Origin: Nodosilinea sp. FACHB-141 | GTDB taxonomy: Bacteria > Cyanobacteriota > Cyanobacteriia > Phormidesmidales > Phormidesmidaceae | Assembly: GCF_014696135.1 (NCBI RefSeq) | Contig: NZ_JACJPP010000022.1 | Span: 1-64,000 of the forward strand | Length of the DNA stretch: 64,000 nt | Direction: 5' to 3' | Shown: one piece after another, positions 1-8,009 of the stretch | How the letters are laid out: the number at the start of each line of letters is the position of its first letter | How positions within the stretch are numbered: the stretch's first letter is position 1 | Program-made: the position numbers and the translations under genes | Notes under the pieces: generated by a model | Database searches by the model: none | Seen by the model: only the letters and a program-made list of their open reading frames with translations | Told to the model about the DNA's origin: nothing

Positions 1-1545
1 AGGGCGATCACCAAAGGTTTGCTGAAGCCGGGCGATCGCCTCTGCGAAAAAATGCCTACCCACCGCCAGCAGGTTTACCCCTATCAGGTGGCGCTAATCG
101 ACCTTTATCTGGCGGCCCTGGAGTCTGGTGAACCGAAGCGGCTTGAATACCAGTACAAGGGCGAAATCTCTGGCTGGTACATGACCCTGGTTACGCCGCT
201 CTCCACCGACCTGCTCTATATGACCTTTACGGAGGTGAGCGGTGTGATCCACGACCCGCTCACCGGTCTCTACAACCGTCGCGTGCTGGAGATGGAGCTG
301 GAGGCTTGGGAGGTATGCCTCTTTATTGATCTCGATCGCTTCAAGCTGATCAACGATCAGCGGGGTCACTACCTGGGCGATGAGCTGCTTAAGGCTGTGG
401 CGACGGTGCTGCAAGACCATGCCCAGACCTACAACGGCATTGCGGTGCGCAACGGTGGCGATGAATTTTTGCTGCTGCTGCCCGACTCCAACCCGACCCC
501 CCCTGAGCCCTGCCCGATGCCGGTGGCCATCGCCACCAGCGTGCTCGAAGCGATTTTAGCGATCGAAATCGAAGGGGCCAGCGTCGGTGCCTCCATCGGC
601 GTGGCCAGCGGCACCATCGACGCCTTTGAGGAAGATACCTCGATTAACCGACTGCTCCAGGCCGCCGAAACCGCGTTACGAGAGGCTAAGCGCAATCGTC
701 GCTCTAACCTACCCCAGCACCGCATTCAGATGTGGAACAGCGACCTGGCCCGGCGAAGGCTGCGCCAGATCACCCTCGAAGCCTACCTAGAGCAGCGCAG
801 CAGCGAAGCCGAGTTTTGGCTTGCCTACCAGCCTATCTGCAACATGACCACCGGTGCCATTGTCGGAGCTGAAGCCCTCATCCGGTGGGATTCGGCTCGT
901 CTGGGAAAGGTCTCCCCCGCAGAGTTTATTCCGGTGGCTGAAGCCACTGGGCTGGTGCACCGCATTAGCGACTGGGTGCTCTGCCACGCGCTAGAGCAGC
1001 TGGCCCAGTGGCAGGAGATCGCCCCCCAATTTACGCTCTCCGTTAACATCAGCCCCCTAGAGCTGGAGGACGACGACTTTTTAGACCGCATCATGCAGCG
1101 GGTATCAGGAGCAGGCATTGCCAGCAACCACTTTGGCATCGAAATCACCGAGCGCGGCATCTACAACAACCTCGATCGCTACCTGCAAAGCCTACAAGGG
1201 TTGCGGGATATGTCGCTGCGGCTCAAGGTCGATGATTTTGGTATGGGGCAGTCGGGCCTGGCTCAGCTGTTGCAGTTTCGCTTTGATGAAGTCAAAGTCG
1301 ATCGCTATTTCATTCCGACCAATGCTCAAAATTTGGAGAAAGTGGCGATCTGTCGGGCGATCGCAAATCTCTCGGAGGGCATCAACTTTAGCTTGGTGGC
1401 TGAGGGCATTGAGCAGGCCAGCCAGCGCGACCTCATGCTGTCACTGAACTACGCCTACGGCCAGGGCTATCTATTCTCCCGACCCATGACCGCCCTAAAC
1501 TTGACAACCCTGCTGCGGGAAGGAACCTGTTTAGCCGCACTGTGA
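1..1545 (+). CDS. PAS-GGDEF-EAL cyclic-di-GMP signalling protein (5' partial)
   Basis: The reading frame is open from the first base of the window, so the true start lies upstream. The first ~75 visible residues look like the end of a PAS-type sensor domain. A GGDEF domain follows, with an intact GGDEF motif about 145-150 residues into the visible protein. An EAL domain comes next (EALIRW near residue 285, later KVDDFGMG and KVDRYF), reaching the C-terminus. Families of this kind make cyclic-di-GMP with GGDEF and break it with EAL. Both signature motifs look intact, so either activity is possible. No transmembrane segment is seen in the visible part. Its stop overlaps a possible GTG of the next frame, but the real gdhA start is ~135 bases on. 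Confidence 0.9.
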   Translation, partial: RAITKGLLKPGDRLCEKMPTHRQQVYPYQVALIDLYLAALESGEPKRLEYQYKGEISGWYMTLVTPLSTDLLYMTFTEVSGVIHDPLTGLYNRRVLEMELEAWEVCLFIDLDRFKLINDQRGHYLGDELLKAVATVLQDHAQTYNGIAVRNGGDEFLLLLPDSNPTPPEPCPMPVAIATSVLEAILAIEIEGASVGASIGVASGTIDAFEEDTSINRLLQAAETALREAKRNRRSNLPQHRIQMWNSDLARRRLRQITLEAYLEQRSSEAEFWLAYQPICNMTTGAIVGAEALIRWDSARLGKVSPAEFIPVAEATGLVHRISDWVLCHALEQLAQWQEIAPQFTLSVNISPLELEDDDFLDRIMQRVSGAGIASNHFGIEITERGIYNNLDRYLQSLQGLRDMSLRLKVDDFGMGQSGLAQLLQFRFDEVKVDRYFIPTNAQNLEKVAICRAIANLSEGINFSLVAEGIEQASQRDLMLSLNYAYGQGYLFSRPMTALNLTTLLREGTCLAAL

Positions 1546-1679
1546 AGGGGCAGGCGAGAAAAACGGTAGCTGACAATACAAAATATTGCTATTTGGCGGA
1601 GCCGATTCGCCCTGGCGGCACCTTAGTAACAGCAGCACAATTCGCTGCTCACCAATCCCTTCATCCCTGGTGTTTGTCT

Positions 1680-2969
1680 ATGGCCTCTATTTTGTCTGAT
1701 GCTAACCGCCGTCTAGAGCGGGCGCTCAAGTACGTTTCGATCTCTGAGGATGCCTCCGAACGGCTGCGCTATCCCAAGGCCAGCCTTACCGTGTCGATTC
1801 CGGTGCGAATGGACAACGGCACCCTAAAGGTCTTTCAGGGCTACCGAGTCCGCTACGACGACACGCGCGGTCCCACCAAGGGCGGCATTCGCTTTCACCC
1901 CGATGTCAATCTTGACGAGGTACAGTCGCTGGCGTTTTGGATGACCTTTAAGTGCGCGGCGCTAAACTTGCCCCTGGGCGGAGCCAAAGGCGGCGTCACA
2001 GTGAACCCCAAAGAGCTGTCAAAGTTTGAGCTAGAGCGCTTGAGCCGGGGATATATTGATGCGATCGCCAACTTTATCGGTCCCGATGTCGACGTGCCCG
2101 CCCCCGACGTCTACACCAACCCCATGATCATGGGCTGGATGATGGATCAGTACAGCATCATCTGTCGCAAACTGAGCCCGGCGGTGATTACCGGCAAACC
2201 TCTCAGCATGGGCGGCAGCCAGGGGCGCGATACGGCTACTGGCACCGGAGCCTTCTACGTGCTGCAGGCGATGATGGCCAAGTTTGGCCAGGTGCCGCAA
2301 AACACCACCGTTGCCGTGCAGGGGTTCGGCAATGCCGGCAGCGTCATCGCCCGGCTGCTGTTCGATGCTGGCTATCGAGTGGTGGCGGTTAGCGACTCCC
2401 AGGGCGGCGTCTATTCCCCGTCAGGGTTGGATATCCCTAGCATTCAGCAGTTCAAGACCTCAACCCGTAGCCTCAAGGCGGTGTACTGCGAAGGCACCGT
2501 GTGCAACATCGTGAACGATCACTCTGTGCTCACCAACGACGAACTGCTGGCCCTGGATGTCGACATTTTGATTCCGGCGGCGCTGGAAAATCAAATCACC
2601 GCCGAGAATGCTGACACCATTCAGGCTCGCTACATCTTTGAGGTGGCCAACGGCCCCGTGACTTCCGAGGCCGATCGCATCCTAGAGGCCAAAGACATCT
2701 ACGTCTTCCCCGATATTTTGGTCAACGCGGGCGGGGTCACCGTCAGCTACTTTGAATGGGTGCAAAACCGCAGCGGTCTCTACTGGTCGGTTGAGGATGT
2801 CAACGCTCGCCTCAAAACCATGATGGTGACCGAAGGCGAACGCATCTGGCAAATTGCCCAGGAACTGGCGATTTCTCCACGCACTGCTGCCTACGTGCAC
2901 GCCCTCGATCGCCTGGGCGATGCCCTCAACGCCAAGGGCACCCGTGACTACTACGTCAGCGGTATCTAG
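1680..2969 (+). CDS. gdhA: Glutamate dehydrogenase (Glu/Leu/Phe/Val family)
   Basis: Encodes a 429-residue amino-acid dehydrogenase that interconverts glutamate with 2-oxoglutarate and ammonia. The substrate/catalytic block is clear: GGIRFHPDV, then PLGGAKGGV with the catalytic lysine, and PAPDVYTNP. The C-terminal half is a Rossmann domain with GFGNAG. I chose the ATG at 1680 (MASILSDANRR), because this gives the usual length. A longer frame back to a GTG at 1542 would add 46 residues with no family likeness. The gap after the GGDEF/EAL gene is 134 bases on the same strand. Cofactor preference (NADP is common in cyanobacteria) cannot be read with certainty. Confidence 0.93.
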   Translation: MASILSDANRRLERALKYVSISEDASERLRYPKASLTVSIPVRMDNGTLKVFQGYRVRYDDTRGPTKGGIRFHPDVNLDEVQSLAFWMTFKCAALNLPLGGAKGGVTVNPKELSKFELERLSRGYIDAIANFIGPDVDVPAPDVYTNPMIMGWMMDQYSIICRKLSPAVITGKPLSMGGSQGRDTATGTGAFYVLQAMMAKFGQVPQNTTVAVQGFGNAGSVIARLLFDAGYRVVAVSDSQGGVYSPSGLDIPSIQQFKTSTRSLKAVYCEGTVCNIVNDHSVLTNDELLALDVDILIPAALENQITAENADTIQARYIFEVANGPVTSEADRILEAKDIYVFPDILVNAGGVTVSYFEWVQNRSGLYWSVEDVNARLKTMMVTEGERIWQIAQELAISPRTAAYVHALDRLGDALNAKGTRDYYVSGI

Positions 2970-2991
2970 ACCCAGCGCATGCAGGATAGGC

Positions 2992-3735
2992 CTACGCTGA
3001 CTGGGGCAACATCGCCGCCATTGCTTTCTCTACCCCCTTGGGGTCACTGAGCAGTTGGGCGGCGATCGCCTGGGCCTGTTCACCGGGGTAGACATCTTCA
3101 ATGCCATCAATTACGGCTTGCAGCGCGGCTTGGGCCACTGTCTCTGGGGCTACCTTAGGCGGCGGAAAATCTTGGCTGCCCTTGGTGTCTACCGTGGCGG
3201 GCATGACGCCAACTACCAGAGTGTTTTGCGCCGCTAGCTCAGCCCGCACCCCCTGGGTCAAGATATAGCCCGCTCCTTTAGACGCGCTGTAGGAGGCATT
3301 CATCGGAAAATTCACTCGGCCTAAAATGCTCAGCATGTTGACGATCGCACCGCCACCATTGGCCTTGAGTACAGGCGCAAACGCTCGACACATCGCCAAC
3401 GTACCAAAGTAATTCACCTCCATTTCGGCTCGCGCGGCGGAGAGATCGGGGGCAGAGATAAAGCCTTTGAGTAAGCCTATGCCGGCATTATTAATCAGCA
3501 AATTGACGTCGCTGCACTGGGCGGCGACAGCCTCTACGGTGGTTTGATCGGTAATATCTAACGCCACAGGAATAATGCGGTCTGGGTCGATAGCCACCAA
3601 ATTATCTAAGCTGCTAAGCTGACGCGCCCCGGCATAGATTCGGGCTGCACCCAGCGATCGCAGGCTGTCGATATAGTATTGCCCTATACCACCGTTCGCT
3701 CCAGTTACCAGTGCTACAGCGTTCTCTACCTGCAT
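2992..3735 (-). CDS. Short-chain dehydrogenase/reductase (SDR)
   Basis: A 247-residue classical SDR. The N-terminus carries the nucleotide-binding motif TGANGGIG, followed by NNAG near residue 86 and the active-site pair YSASKGA (Tyr-x-x-x-Lys) near residue 150 after a conserved Ser region. Such enzymes reduce or oxidise carbonyl or alcohol groups with NAD(P)H; the substrate cannot be told from sequence. The gene is divergent from the HxlR regulator at 3852, and the region between them contains a perfect inverted repeat (3798-3817), so control by that regulator is likely but inferred. Confidence 0.88.
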   Translation of the reverse strand: MQVENAVALVTGANGGIGQYYIDSLRSLGAARIYAGARQLSSLDNLVAIDPDRIIPVALDITDQTTVEAVAAQCSDVNLLINNAGIGLLKGFISAPDLSAARAEMEVNYFGTLAMCRAFAPVLKANGGGAIVNMLSILGRVNFPMNASYSASKGAGYILTQGVRAELAAQNTLVVGVMPATVDTKGSQDFPPPKVAPETVAQAALQAVIDGIEDVYPGEQAQAIAAQLLSDPKGVEKAMAAMLPQSA

Positions 3736-3797
3736 GTCAGCGGCCTTTTTTCTAACCCATTTTCACAACGGTATACTGGGTGCCAAGGTTTGCAAAG

Positions 3798-3817
3798 TAC
3801 TTACTTTCTCGTAAGTA
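3798..3817. promoter_or_regulatory. Inverted repeat, probable HxlR operator
   Basis: TACTTAC and GTAAGTA form a perfect 7-bp inverted repeat with a 6-base spacer between the divergent SDR and HxlR genes. Its position and dyad symmetry fit a binding site for a dimeric winged-helix regulator. A near copy lies at 4915-4933 upstream of the flavodoxin-like gene. Binding by an HxlR protein is inference. Confidence 0.55.
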
Positions 3818-3851
3818 TCTAATCACCGCTGCGATCGGCCAAAATTTAACT

Positions 3852-4184
3852 ATGTCAGAGCCAACTACTAAAGGAACAGAGTTTGTTAAAGCGACTCTGA
3901 ATGTGCTGGGCGGCAAGTGGAAAATTTTGATTCTTTGGCATCTGCGCGATGAAACAAAGCGGTTTAGTGAGCTAAAGCGCCTCATGCCCGAAGTGAGTGA
4001 AAAAGTTTTGACTCAGCAGCTGCGAGAGTTGGAGGGTGACGGCGTTGTGCTGCGGGTTTCACACCTGAGCAAATCGCCCAAGGTTGAGTATTCTTTCACC
4101 GACTACGGTCGAAGCTTAGTGCCGGTGTTGCAGTCGCTGTGCCAGTGGGGAGAGGTGCATTTGGCTCTTTACCATCCATCCTGA
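3852..4184 (+). CDS. HxlR-family winged-helix transcriptional regulator (first copy)
   Basis: A 110-residue protein that is nearly all HxlR domain: LGGKWKILILWHL, then RFSELKRLMPEVSEKVLTQQ, and LEGDGVVLR leading into the wing and TDYGRSL. The start at ATG 3852 (MSEPTTKG) gives the normal family length; an upstream extension to 3780 would run through the inverted repeat. It lacks the conserved N-terminal Cys-Pro found in redox-sensing HxlR members; its only Cys is near residue 97 (SLCQWG). It is divergent from the SDR gene, which it probably controls. Confidence 0.88.
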   Translation: MSEPTTKGTEFVKATLNVLGGKWKILILWHLRDETKRFSELKRLMPEVSEKVLTQQLRELEGDGVVLRVSHLSKSPKVEYSFTDYGRSLVPVLQSLCQWGEVHLALYHPS

Positions 4185-4230
4185 TCGCGACAGGTAGCGT
4201 TCTTGGGGATTGAAAGACCACCTGTCGTGA
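4185..4230 (+). terminator. Hairpin after the first HxlR gene
   Basis: An 11-bp stem (4185-4195 with 4220-4230, one G-U pair) with a 24-base loop begins just after the HxlR stop. It has no clear T-run. It may end transcription of the regulator before the convergent flavodoxin-like gene. Confidence 0.4.
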
Positions 4231-4263
4231 TGTCTCGGCCTTCTTGACCAAAGTATTCTTGGC

Positions 4264-4872
4264 CTAAGCCGCAACAGCTACTTTTTGCGAGGTCCAACGC
4301 TCAGCGGCGACGGCGATGCGCTGGCCAAACAACTCCGAGGTGAGGCGATCGCCCGATTCGAGGGTGGCAGGGCTACCATCCATCGTCATGGGACTCTGGC
4401 CCATAATCCCCAAAAATGACCCCAAGCGGTTGATGCCGTCGGTTTTGCCCTGATACTGACTGGGCATGTCGGCTGCTCCCACCCACACCATGCCGTGTTG
4501 GGCCGCGTTGATGGATAGATACAGCAGCGTGCCCTGCTTGTCGCCGCTGGGAGAACTGGAGTGGGTAAACCCGGCGGCGATTTTGTCCTTCCACTGCTGC
4601 ACAAACCAAGCCGAGCTAGCCCCGTCGATAAACGCTTTGAACTGGGCCGCTACGCCGCTCATGTAGGTGGGGGAGCCAAACATAATGGCGTCAGCAGCGC
4701 TCAGGCGAGCCATAAACCCGTCATCTTGCCAGCGACCAGCCGTGATTTGCTCGCCAGTAATGCGCAGTAGGTCGGCGGTGTGGCCCGCTGTGTGCACTCC
4801 AGTGGCGATCGCTTCGGCCATGAGGTGGGTGTGCCCACCCCCAGAAAAATAAACAATTGCGATGGTTGACAT
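4264..4872 (-). CDS. Flavodoxin-fold NAD(P)H:quinone reductase (WrbA-like)
   Basis: A 202-residue flavodoxin-fold protein. The N-terminus IAIVYFSGGGHTHLMAEAI fits the FMN phosphate-binding loop. GSPTYMSGVAAQFKAFIDG near residues 67-85 and FTHSSSPSGDKQ near 102 match the other flavin-contact regions of the WrbA/NADPH-dependent FMN reductase group. Such enzymes reduce quinones by two electrons and protect against redox cycling. It lies between two HxlR regulators, and a near copy of the inverted repeat at 3798-3817 lies 43-61 bases upstream of its start. A role in quinone or electrophile stress is inferred. Confidence 0.85.
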   Translation of the reverse strand: MSTIAIVYFSGGGHTHLMAEAIATGVHTAGHTADLLRITGEQITAGRWQDDGFMARLSAADAIMFGSPTYMSGVAAQFKAFIDGASSAWFVQQWKDKIAAGFTHSSSPSGDKQGTLLYLSINAAQHGMVWVGAADMPSQYQGKTDGINRLGSFLGIMGQSPMTMDGSPATLESGDRLTSELFGQRIAVAAERWTSQKVAVAA

Positions 4873-4914
4873 AGGGCGGTACGGCGAAAGCTACGTCTAG
4901 ATACTAAAAGTAAC

Positions 4915-4933
4915 TACTTACTGAAGTAAAGTA
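4915..4933. promoter_or_regulatory. Second HxlR-type inverted repeat upstream of the flavodoxin-like gene
   Basis: TACTTAC, a 4-base spacer, then GTAAAGTA. The left half is identical to that of the operator at 3798, and the right half differs by one inserted A. It lies in the divergent region between the flavodoxin-like gene and the second HxlR gene. Likely regulator site; inference. Confidence 0.45.
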
Positions 4934-5050
4934 GGAACCTCAAAGTAACCAGTGGCTTGCAGGAGGAAGTATTCTGGTAGAAGAGCGGGCTAATGGGTGA
5001 AGACCTGTCCACGCCCTGCTCACGTCATTTTGAACCGTCCCCAACCTCCT

Positions 5051-5440
5051 ATGGCCCGATTGACCAACGACCGCAGTTCCTGCCCCGTCAGCGTTTTGAT
5101 GAACCTGCTGTCGGGGCCCTGGACTATGTACATCATCTGGATGCTTTCTACCAGTGGCCCCACGCGGTTTGGAGCATTGCGCCGCCAGGTGGAAGGAATC
5201 TCAACCAAAATGCTCACTGAGCGCCTGCGGATGCTAGAGCAAGAGGGCATTGTCTACCGCCACTACGAGCCCACTGTGCCGCCCCAGGTGACCTACAGCC
5301 TGACGGAGCGCGCGGGCGAACTGGTGACCATTCTCGACCAGCTCAATGGCTTAGCCCAGCGCTGGTACGGCGACTTGCCTAGCTGTGGGTCATCCCAGGT
5401 CCAACCAGAGGCGCTAGAGAAAGCTACAGTTTTGCTTTAA
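5051..5440 (+). CDS. HxlR-family winged-helix transcriptional regulator (second copy)
   Basis: A 129-residue HxlR protein: SSCPVSVLMNLLSGPW at the N-terminus, then RFGALRRQV, KMLTERLRMLEQEGI and the wing ending in SLTERAGEL. It keeps the Cys-Pro near residue 11 that serves as the redox switch in characterised members such as YodB and QorR, so it may sense oxidants or quinones. ATG 5051 (MARLTND) was chosen because the ~18 residues available upstream, from alternative starts at 4993/4997, are not family-like. Divergent from the flavodoxin-like gene. Its last 27 bases overlap the end of the convergent aat gene. Confidence 0.87.
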   Translation: MARLTNDRSSCPVSVLMNLLSGPWTMYIIWMLSTSGPTRFGALRRQVEGISTKMLTERLRMLEQEGIVYRHYEPTVPPQVTYSLTERAGELVTILDQLNGLAQRWYGDLPSCGSSQVQPEALEKATVLL

Positions 5441-6001
5441 GGCTACTTTGAGCTGGCTTTTGTACTCGCGATCGGCGACGACATAAGCCCCAAACCGCTC
5501 CAGGTGGGGGTTCATCATCTGGGCATCGAATAGGGCAAAGTGTCGCTGCCGCAGGTGCTCGACCAGCTTGACCATCGCCACCTTAGAGCCCTCAGAAATG
5601 CGAAAAAACATCGACTCGCCAATAAACGCCCCGCCAATCACCAGGCCGAGAATGCCCCCCGCCAGCTCATCCCCCTGCCAGGTCTCAAAGCTGTAGGCCC
5701 AGCCCGCCTGGTGGAGTTCGGTATAAACCTGTCGGAGTTCGTCTGAGATCCAGGTGGTGTCGCGATCGGCGCAGCCGCTGACTACCTCCTCAAAGGCTTG
5801 GTTGATGGCGACCCGAAAGCGGTTTTGGTTAAGCGATCGCCGCAGCGATTTGGGGTAGCGAAAGCGATCGTCTAGCGGAATCAACGTACGCTGGCGGCTA
5901 GAGTACCAGCCCAGGTCATCGCCCTCGCCATCGGCCATCAAAAAGTACCCTTGGGAGTAACCGCGAACGATGGCATCTAGGTCGTACTTGATGGAGGTCA
6001 C
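5414..6001 (-). CDS. aat: Leucyl/phenylalanyl-tRNA--protein transferase
   Basis: A 195-residue Aat protein. It transfers Leu or Phe from charged tRNA to N-terminal Arg or Lys of proteins, marking them for ClpS/ClpAP in the N-degron pathway. Recognisable blocks: YSQGYFLMAD near the N-terminus, then RQRTLIPLDD, then AYSFETWQGDELAGGILGL and GGAFIGESMFF, then HFALFDAQMMNPHLERFGA. Length is close to other cyanobacterial members. Its 3' end overlaps the convergent HxlR gene by 27 bases, so the final residues (LKQNCSFL) are read from sequence shared with the regulator's tail. Confidence 0.92.
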   Translation of the reverse strand: MTSIKYDLDAIVRGYSQGYFLMADGEGDDLGWYSSRQRTLIPLDDRFRYPKSLRRSLNQNRFRVAINQAFEEVVSGCADRDTTWISDELRQVYTELHQAGWAYSFETWQGDELAGGILGLVIGGAFIGESMFFRISEGSKVAMVKLVEHLRQRHFALFDAQMMNPHLERFGAYVVADREYKSQLKVALKQNCSFL

Positions 6002-6139
6002 AATAGTTTGAGTAGATGGGTGCTCAAGGTGCGGGCAAGTAATGATTTTTGACGCTTAGCCGCCTTCACTCTAAGGCAGGAATCTAAGACGGTAGTATTG
6101 AGTGTACAAAAGGTTTTCCTGGTTTCCTCACCACTCAAG

Positions 6140-6538
6140 ATGACTGACCCCCTTAGCCCCATTATGCTGCCGCCGCCAGAGGATGCTCAACAGGAGGGGC
6201 AGTGGCTCAAGGCAGCGTTGTTGACCTGGCTGAATGCAGAGTATCTGCCGGAACCGGCCAACCGCAAGATCGCCGAGCGCGTTTCGCAGGTGTTTGTCCG
6301 CCAGCGTATGGAGGGCGAAAACGATGTCGGCTCGCTAGTGATGGCGATCTTGACTGAGCTGCAAGCCTTTGATTTTTCTGAGAGTTTTTACGGCGAGTTT
6401 ACCGTCGCCAACGCCGTGGGTGACCTCCTGTTTGATAGCTTGGGGATCGATCGCTGCTGCGGCCGCTCCACCACCCTGGAGGCCAGCCGCGTAGGCAAGC
6501 TATCCGATGGCGGCGATGCCGAGAGCGAGATTACCTAA
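6140..6538 (+). CDS. Conserved cyanobacterial protein of unknown function
   Basis: A 132-residue soluble, acidic protein. The core EGQWLKAALLTWLNAEYLPEPANRKIAERVSQ followed by VRQRMEGEND and FDFSESFYGEFTVANAV matches a small cyanobacterial family I recognise but whose function I do not know. No catalytic motif, signal or membrane segment is visible. ATG 6140 (MTDPLSP) is preferred over an upstream alternative start at 6098. The C-terminal ~25 residues are Ser/Gly/Asp-rich. Likely its own unit, with the Uma2 gene 30 bases downstream. Confidence 0.72.
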   Translation: MTDPLSPIMLPPPEDAQQEGQWLKAALLTWLNAEYLPEPANRKIAERVSQVFVRQRMEGENDVGSLVMAILTELQAFDFSESFYGEFTVANAVGDLLFDSLGIDRCCGRSTTLEASRVGKLSDGGDAESEIT

Positions 6539-6568
6539 CCCAAAGCGATCAGTCGTTATCCTAGGGCT

Positions 6569-7144
6569 ATGACTTCACTGACCCTAACCCTCGACCCGGT
6601 GGTGCGGCTCACCCGCGAACAGTTCTATGAGCTGTGCAAAGTTAACCACGACATTCGCCTCGAACGCAGCAGCACAGGAGATTTAATTCTCATGCCACCC
6701 ACCGGCTGGGAGTCTGGTCGTCAAAATTCCAAGCTCAACTTGCGGGTAGGGGCCTGGGCCGAACAAGATGGCACAGGCTTCGTGTTTGACTCTTCCACCG
6801 GGTTCTCTCTCCCAAATGGAGCCGATCGCTCGCCCGATGTCGCCTGGGTAGCAAAATTGCGTATTGAAGCCTTGGCCCCAGACCCAGCTAAGTTTTTATC
6901 CCTAGCCCCCGATTTTGTGATTGAGCTGCGATCGGCGACGGACAAGCTGGCTACCCTTCAGCACAAGATGGCTGAATATCGTGACTGTGGCGTGCGGCTA
7001 GGTTGGCTAATCGATCCCAAGGAAAAACGAGTAGAAATCTACCGTTTGGGGCGACCTCCAGAGTATTTGAGCCAGCCGGAACAGCTCTCTGGAGAAGAGG
7101 TTCTGCCCGGTTTTGTGCTGGTGATGGCCGAGATTTGGGGATAG
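6569..7144 (+). CDS. Uma2-family (DUF820) nuclease-fold protein
   Basis: A 191-residue protein with the restriction-endonuclease-like fold typical of the Uma2 family, which is greatly expanded in cyanobacteria. Seen: LTREQFYELC at the start, LILMPPTGWESG, DRSPDVAWV and DFVIELRSATDK. The Asp of SPDV and the Glu of IELRS correspond to the metal-site positions; the usual Lys position reads Arg (ELR), so catalysis is uncertain. The cellular role of the family is unknown. Members are often found as many paralogs in one genome. The gene is followed by a strong hairpin terminator at 7175-7209. Confidence 0.82.
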   Translation: MTSLTLTLDPVVRLTREQFYELCKVNHDIRLERSSTGDLILMPPTGWESGRQNSKLNLRVGAWAEQDGTGFVFDSSTGFSLPNGADRSPDVAWVAKLRIEALAPDPAKFLSLAPDFVIELRSATDKLATLQHKMAEYRDCGVRLGWLIDPKEKRVEIYRLGRPPEYLSQPEQLSGEEVLPGFVLVMAEIWG

Positions 7145-7174
7145 ATAGTTACGTGATTTCTGTAAATTCCCAAA

Positions 7175-7209
7175 CAAAAGGGTCTTGAGTATTGCTCAAG
7201 ACCCTTTTG
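7175..7209. terminator. Perfect 15-bp hairpin between convergent Uma2 and rpsN genes
   Basis: Bases 7175-7189 pair perfectly with 7195-7209 around a 5-base loop. The arms end in AAAA/TTTT, so the structure reads as an intrinsic terminator on both strands, for the Uma2 gene (+) and rpsN (-). Confidence 0.8.
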
Positions 7210-7271
7210 ATAAGCAAACCCTAAAGACTTTTACAGAAGCCCTAGGTTGGTTCAAAAGGCGAAAGTCTGCC

Positions 7272-7574
7272 TTACCAGCTCGACTTGACGACTCCGGGCA
7301 GCATACCCTGGTGAGCCATTTCGCGCAGCTTGTTGCGGCACAGACCAAAGTCGCGATAGTAGCCCCGGGGGCGACCGGTCATCCAGCAGCGATTGTGCAG
7401 GCGAGTCGGCGCGCTGTTGCGGGGAAGTTGCTGAATTTTGCGGTGGACTGCCACCTTCTCTTGCTGGTTGGCAGCTTTGTCAAACTCTTCTAGCAGGGCC
7501 TCACGCTTCTTAGCGTACTGCGCTACCATCTTTTCCCGCTTGCGCTCCCGCGCAATCATGCTTTTCTTAGCCAT
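7272..7574 (-). CDS. rpsN: 30S ribosomal protein S14
   Basis: A 100-residue S14 protein of the small ribosomal subunit. The start [13 protein letters not shown] and the C-terminal block [20 protein letters not shown] with [10 protein letters not shown] are characteristic. It is the zinc-free long form: the CxxC pairs of the short S14 are absent. It stands alone here rather than in a ribosomal protein operon, which is usual in cyanobacteria. Confidence 0.97.
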   Translation of the reverse strand: MAKKSMIARERKREKMVAQYAKKREALLEEFDKAANQQEKVAVHRKIQQLPRNSAPTRLHNRCWMTGRPRGYYRDFGLCRNKLREMAHQGMLPGVVKSSW

Positions 7575-7827
7575 TTGGTTTCTCTAGCCGTAAGACCTTT
7601 TTATCACAGACACAGTCTACTACTATACGCGACTCAACCCAGGAGAGTAAACCCCGGCACCCAGGTTTTTTCTGGGTCCCCTCTCGGTGGCCCAGGTGGG
7701 ACTATCTCATGGATGACTCCACCTATAAAATGGGTTCGGTTTTCTGCCCTCTAAATGGCTGAAATAGCCAACTACATTAGAACGAGAGGTTTTTTATTGC
7801 CGAAAGAATTGTTTGGCAGGAGTAACG

Positions 7828-7899
7828 ATGACAAGCTTAATCACCTGGATTTTCTTTGCCTGGGCTATTGGCATTATTGTGGTGCAGTTCATTAGTTAG
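7828..7899 (+). CDS. Putative 23-residue single-pass membrane peptide
   Basis: A short frame ATG 7828 to TAG 7899 gives a 23-residue peptide that begins MTSLITWIFFAW and is hydrophobic almost throughout. It is preceded by a good ribosome site, AGGAG at 7818-7822, five bases from the ATG. Size and composition recall the tiny subunits of photosynthetic and respiratory complexes (Psb, Pet, Psa, Ndh, CydX), but I do not recognise it as any known one. It is followed by the broken DUF362 gene. The case rests on the ribosome site and membrane-like composition only. Confidence 0.5.
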   Translation: MTSLITWIFFAWAIGIIVVQFIS

Positions 7900-8009
7900 C
7901 AGTTAGTACCCGTACTTCAGTGCAGCCCTATATCCGTTTCAGCCTCGGTGGTGGCTACTTCTAGCGATCGCTTCCACTACACCCCCCCGCTGCTGTCCAA
8001 TCGGCTTAA

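Noticed and set aside
1542-1679. N-terminal extension of GdhA from GTG 1542
   Set aside because: 46 extra residues unlike the family; ATG 1680 gives the usual length.
7185-7493. Plus-strand frame over rpsN
   Set aside because: Antisense to a certain ribosomal protein gene and starts within a terminator hairpin.
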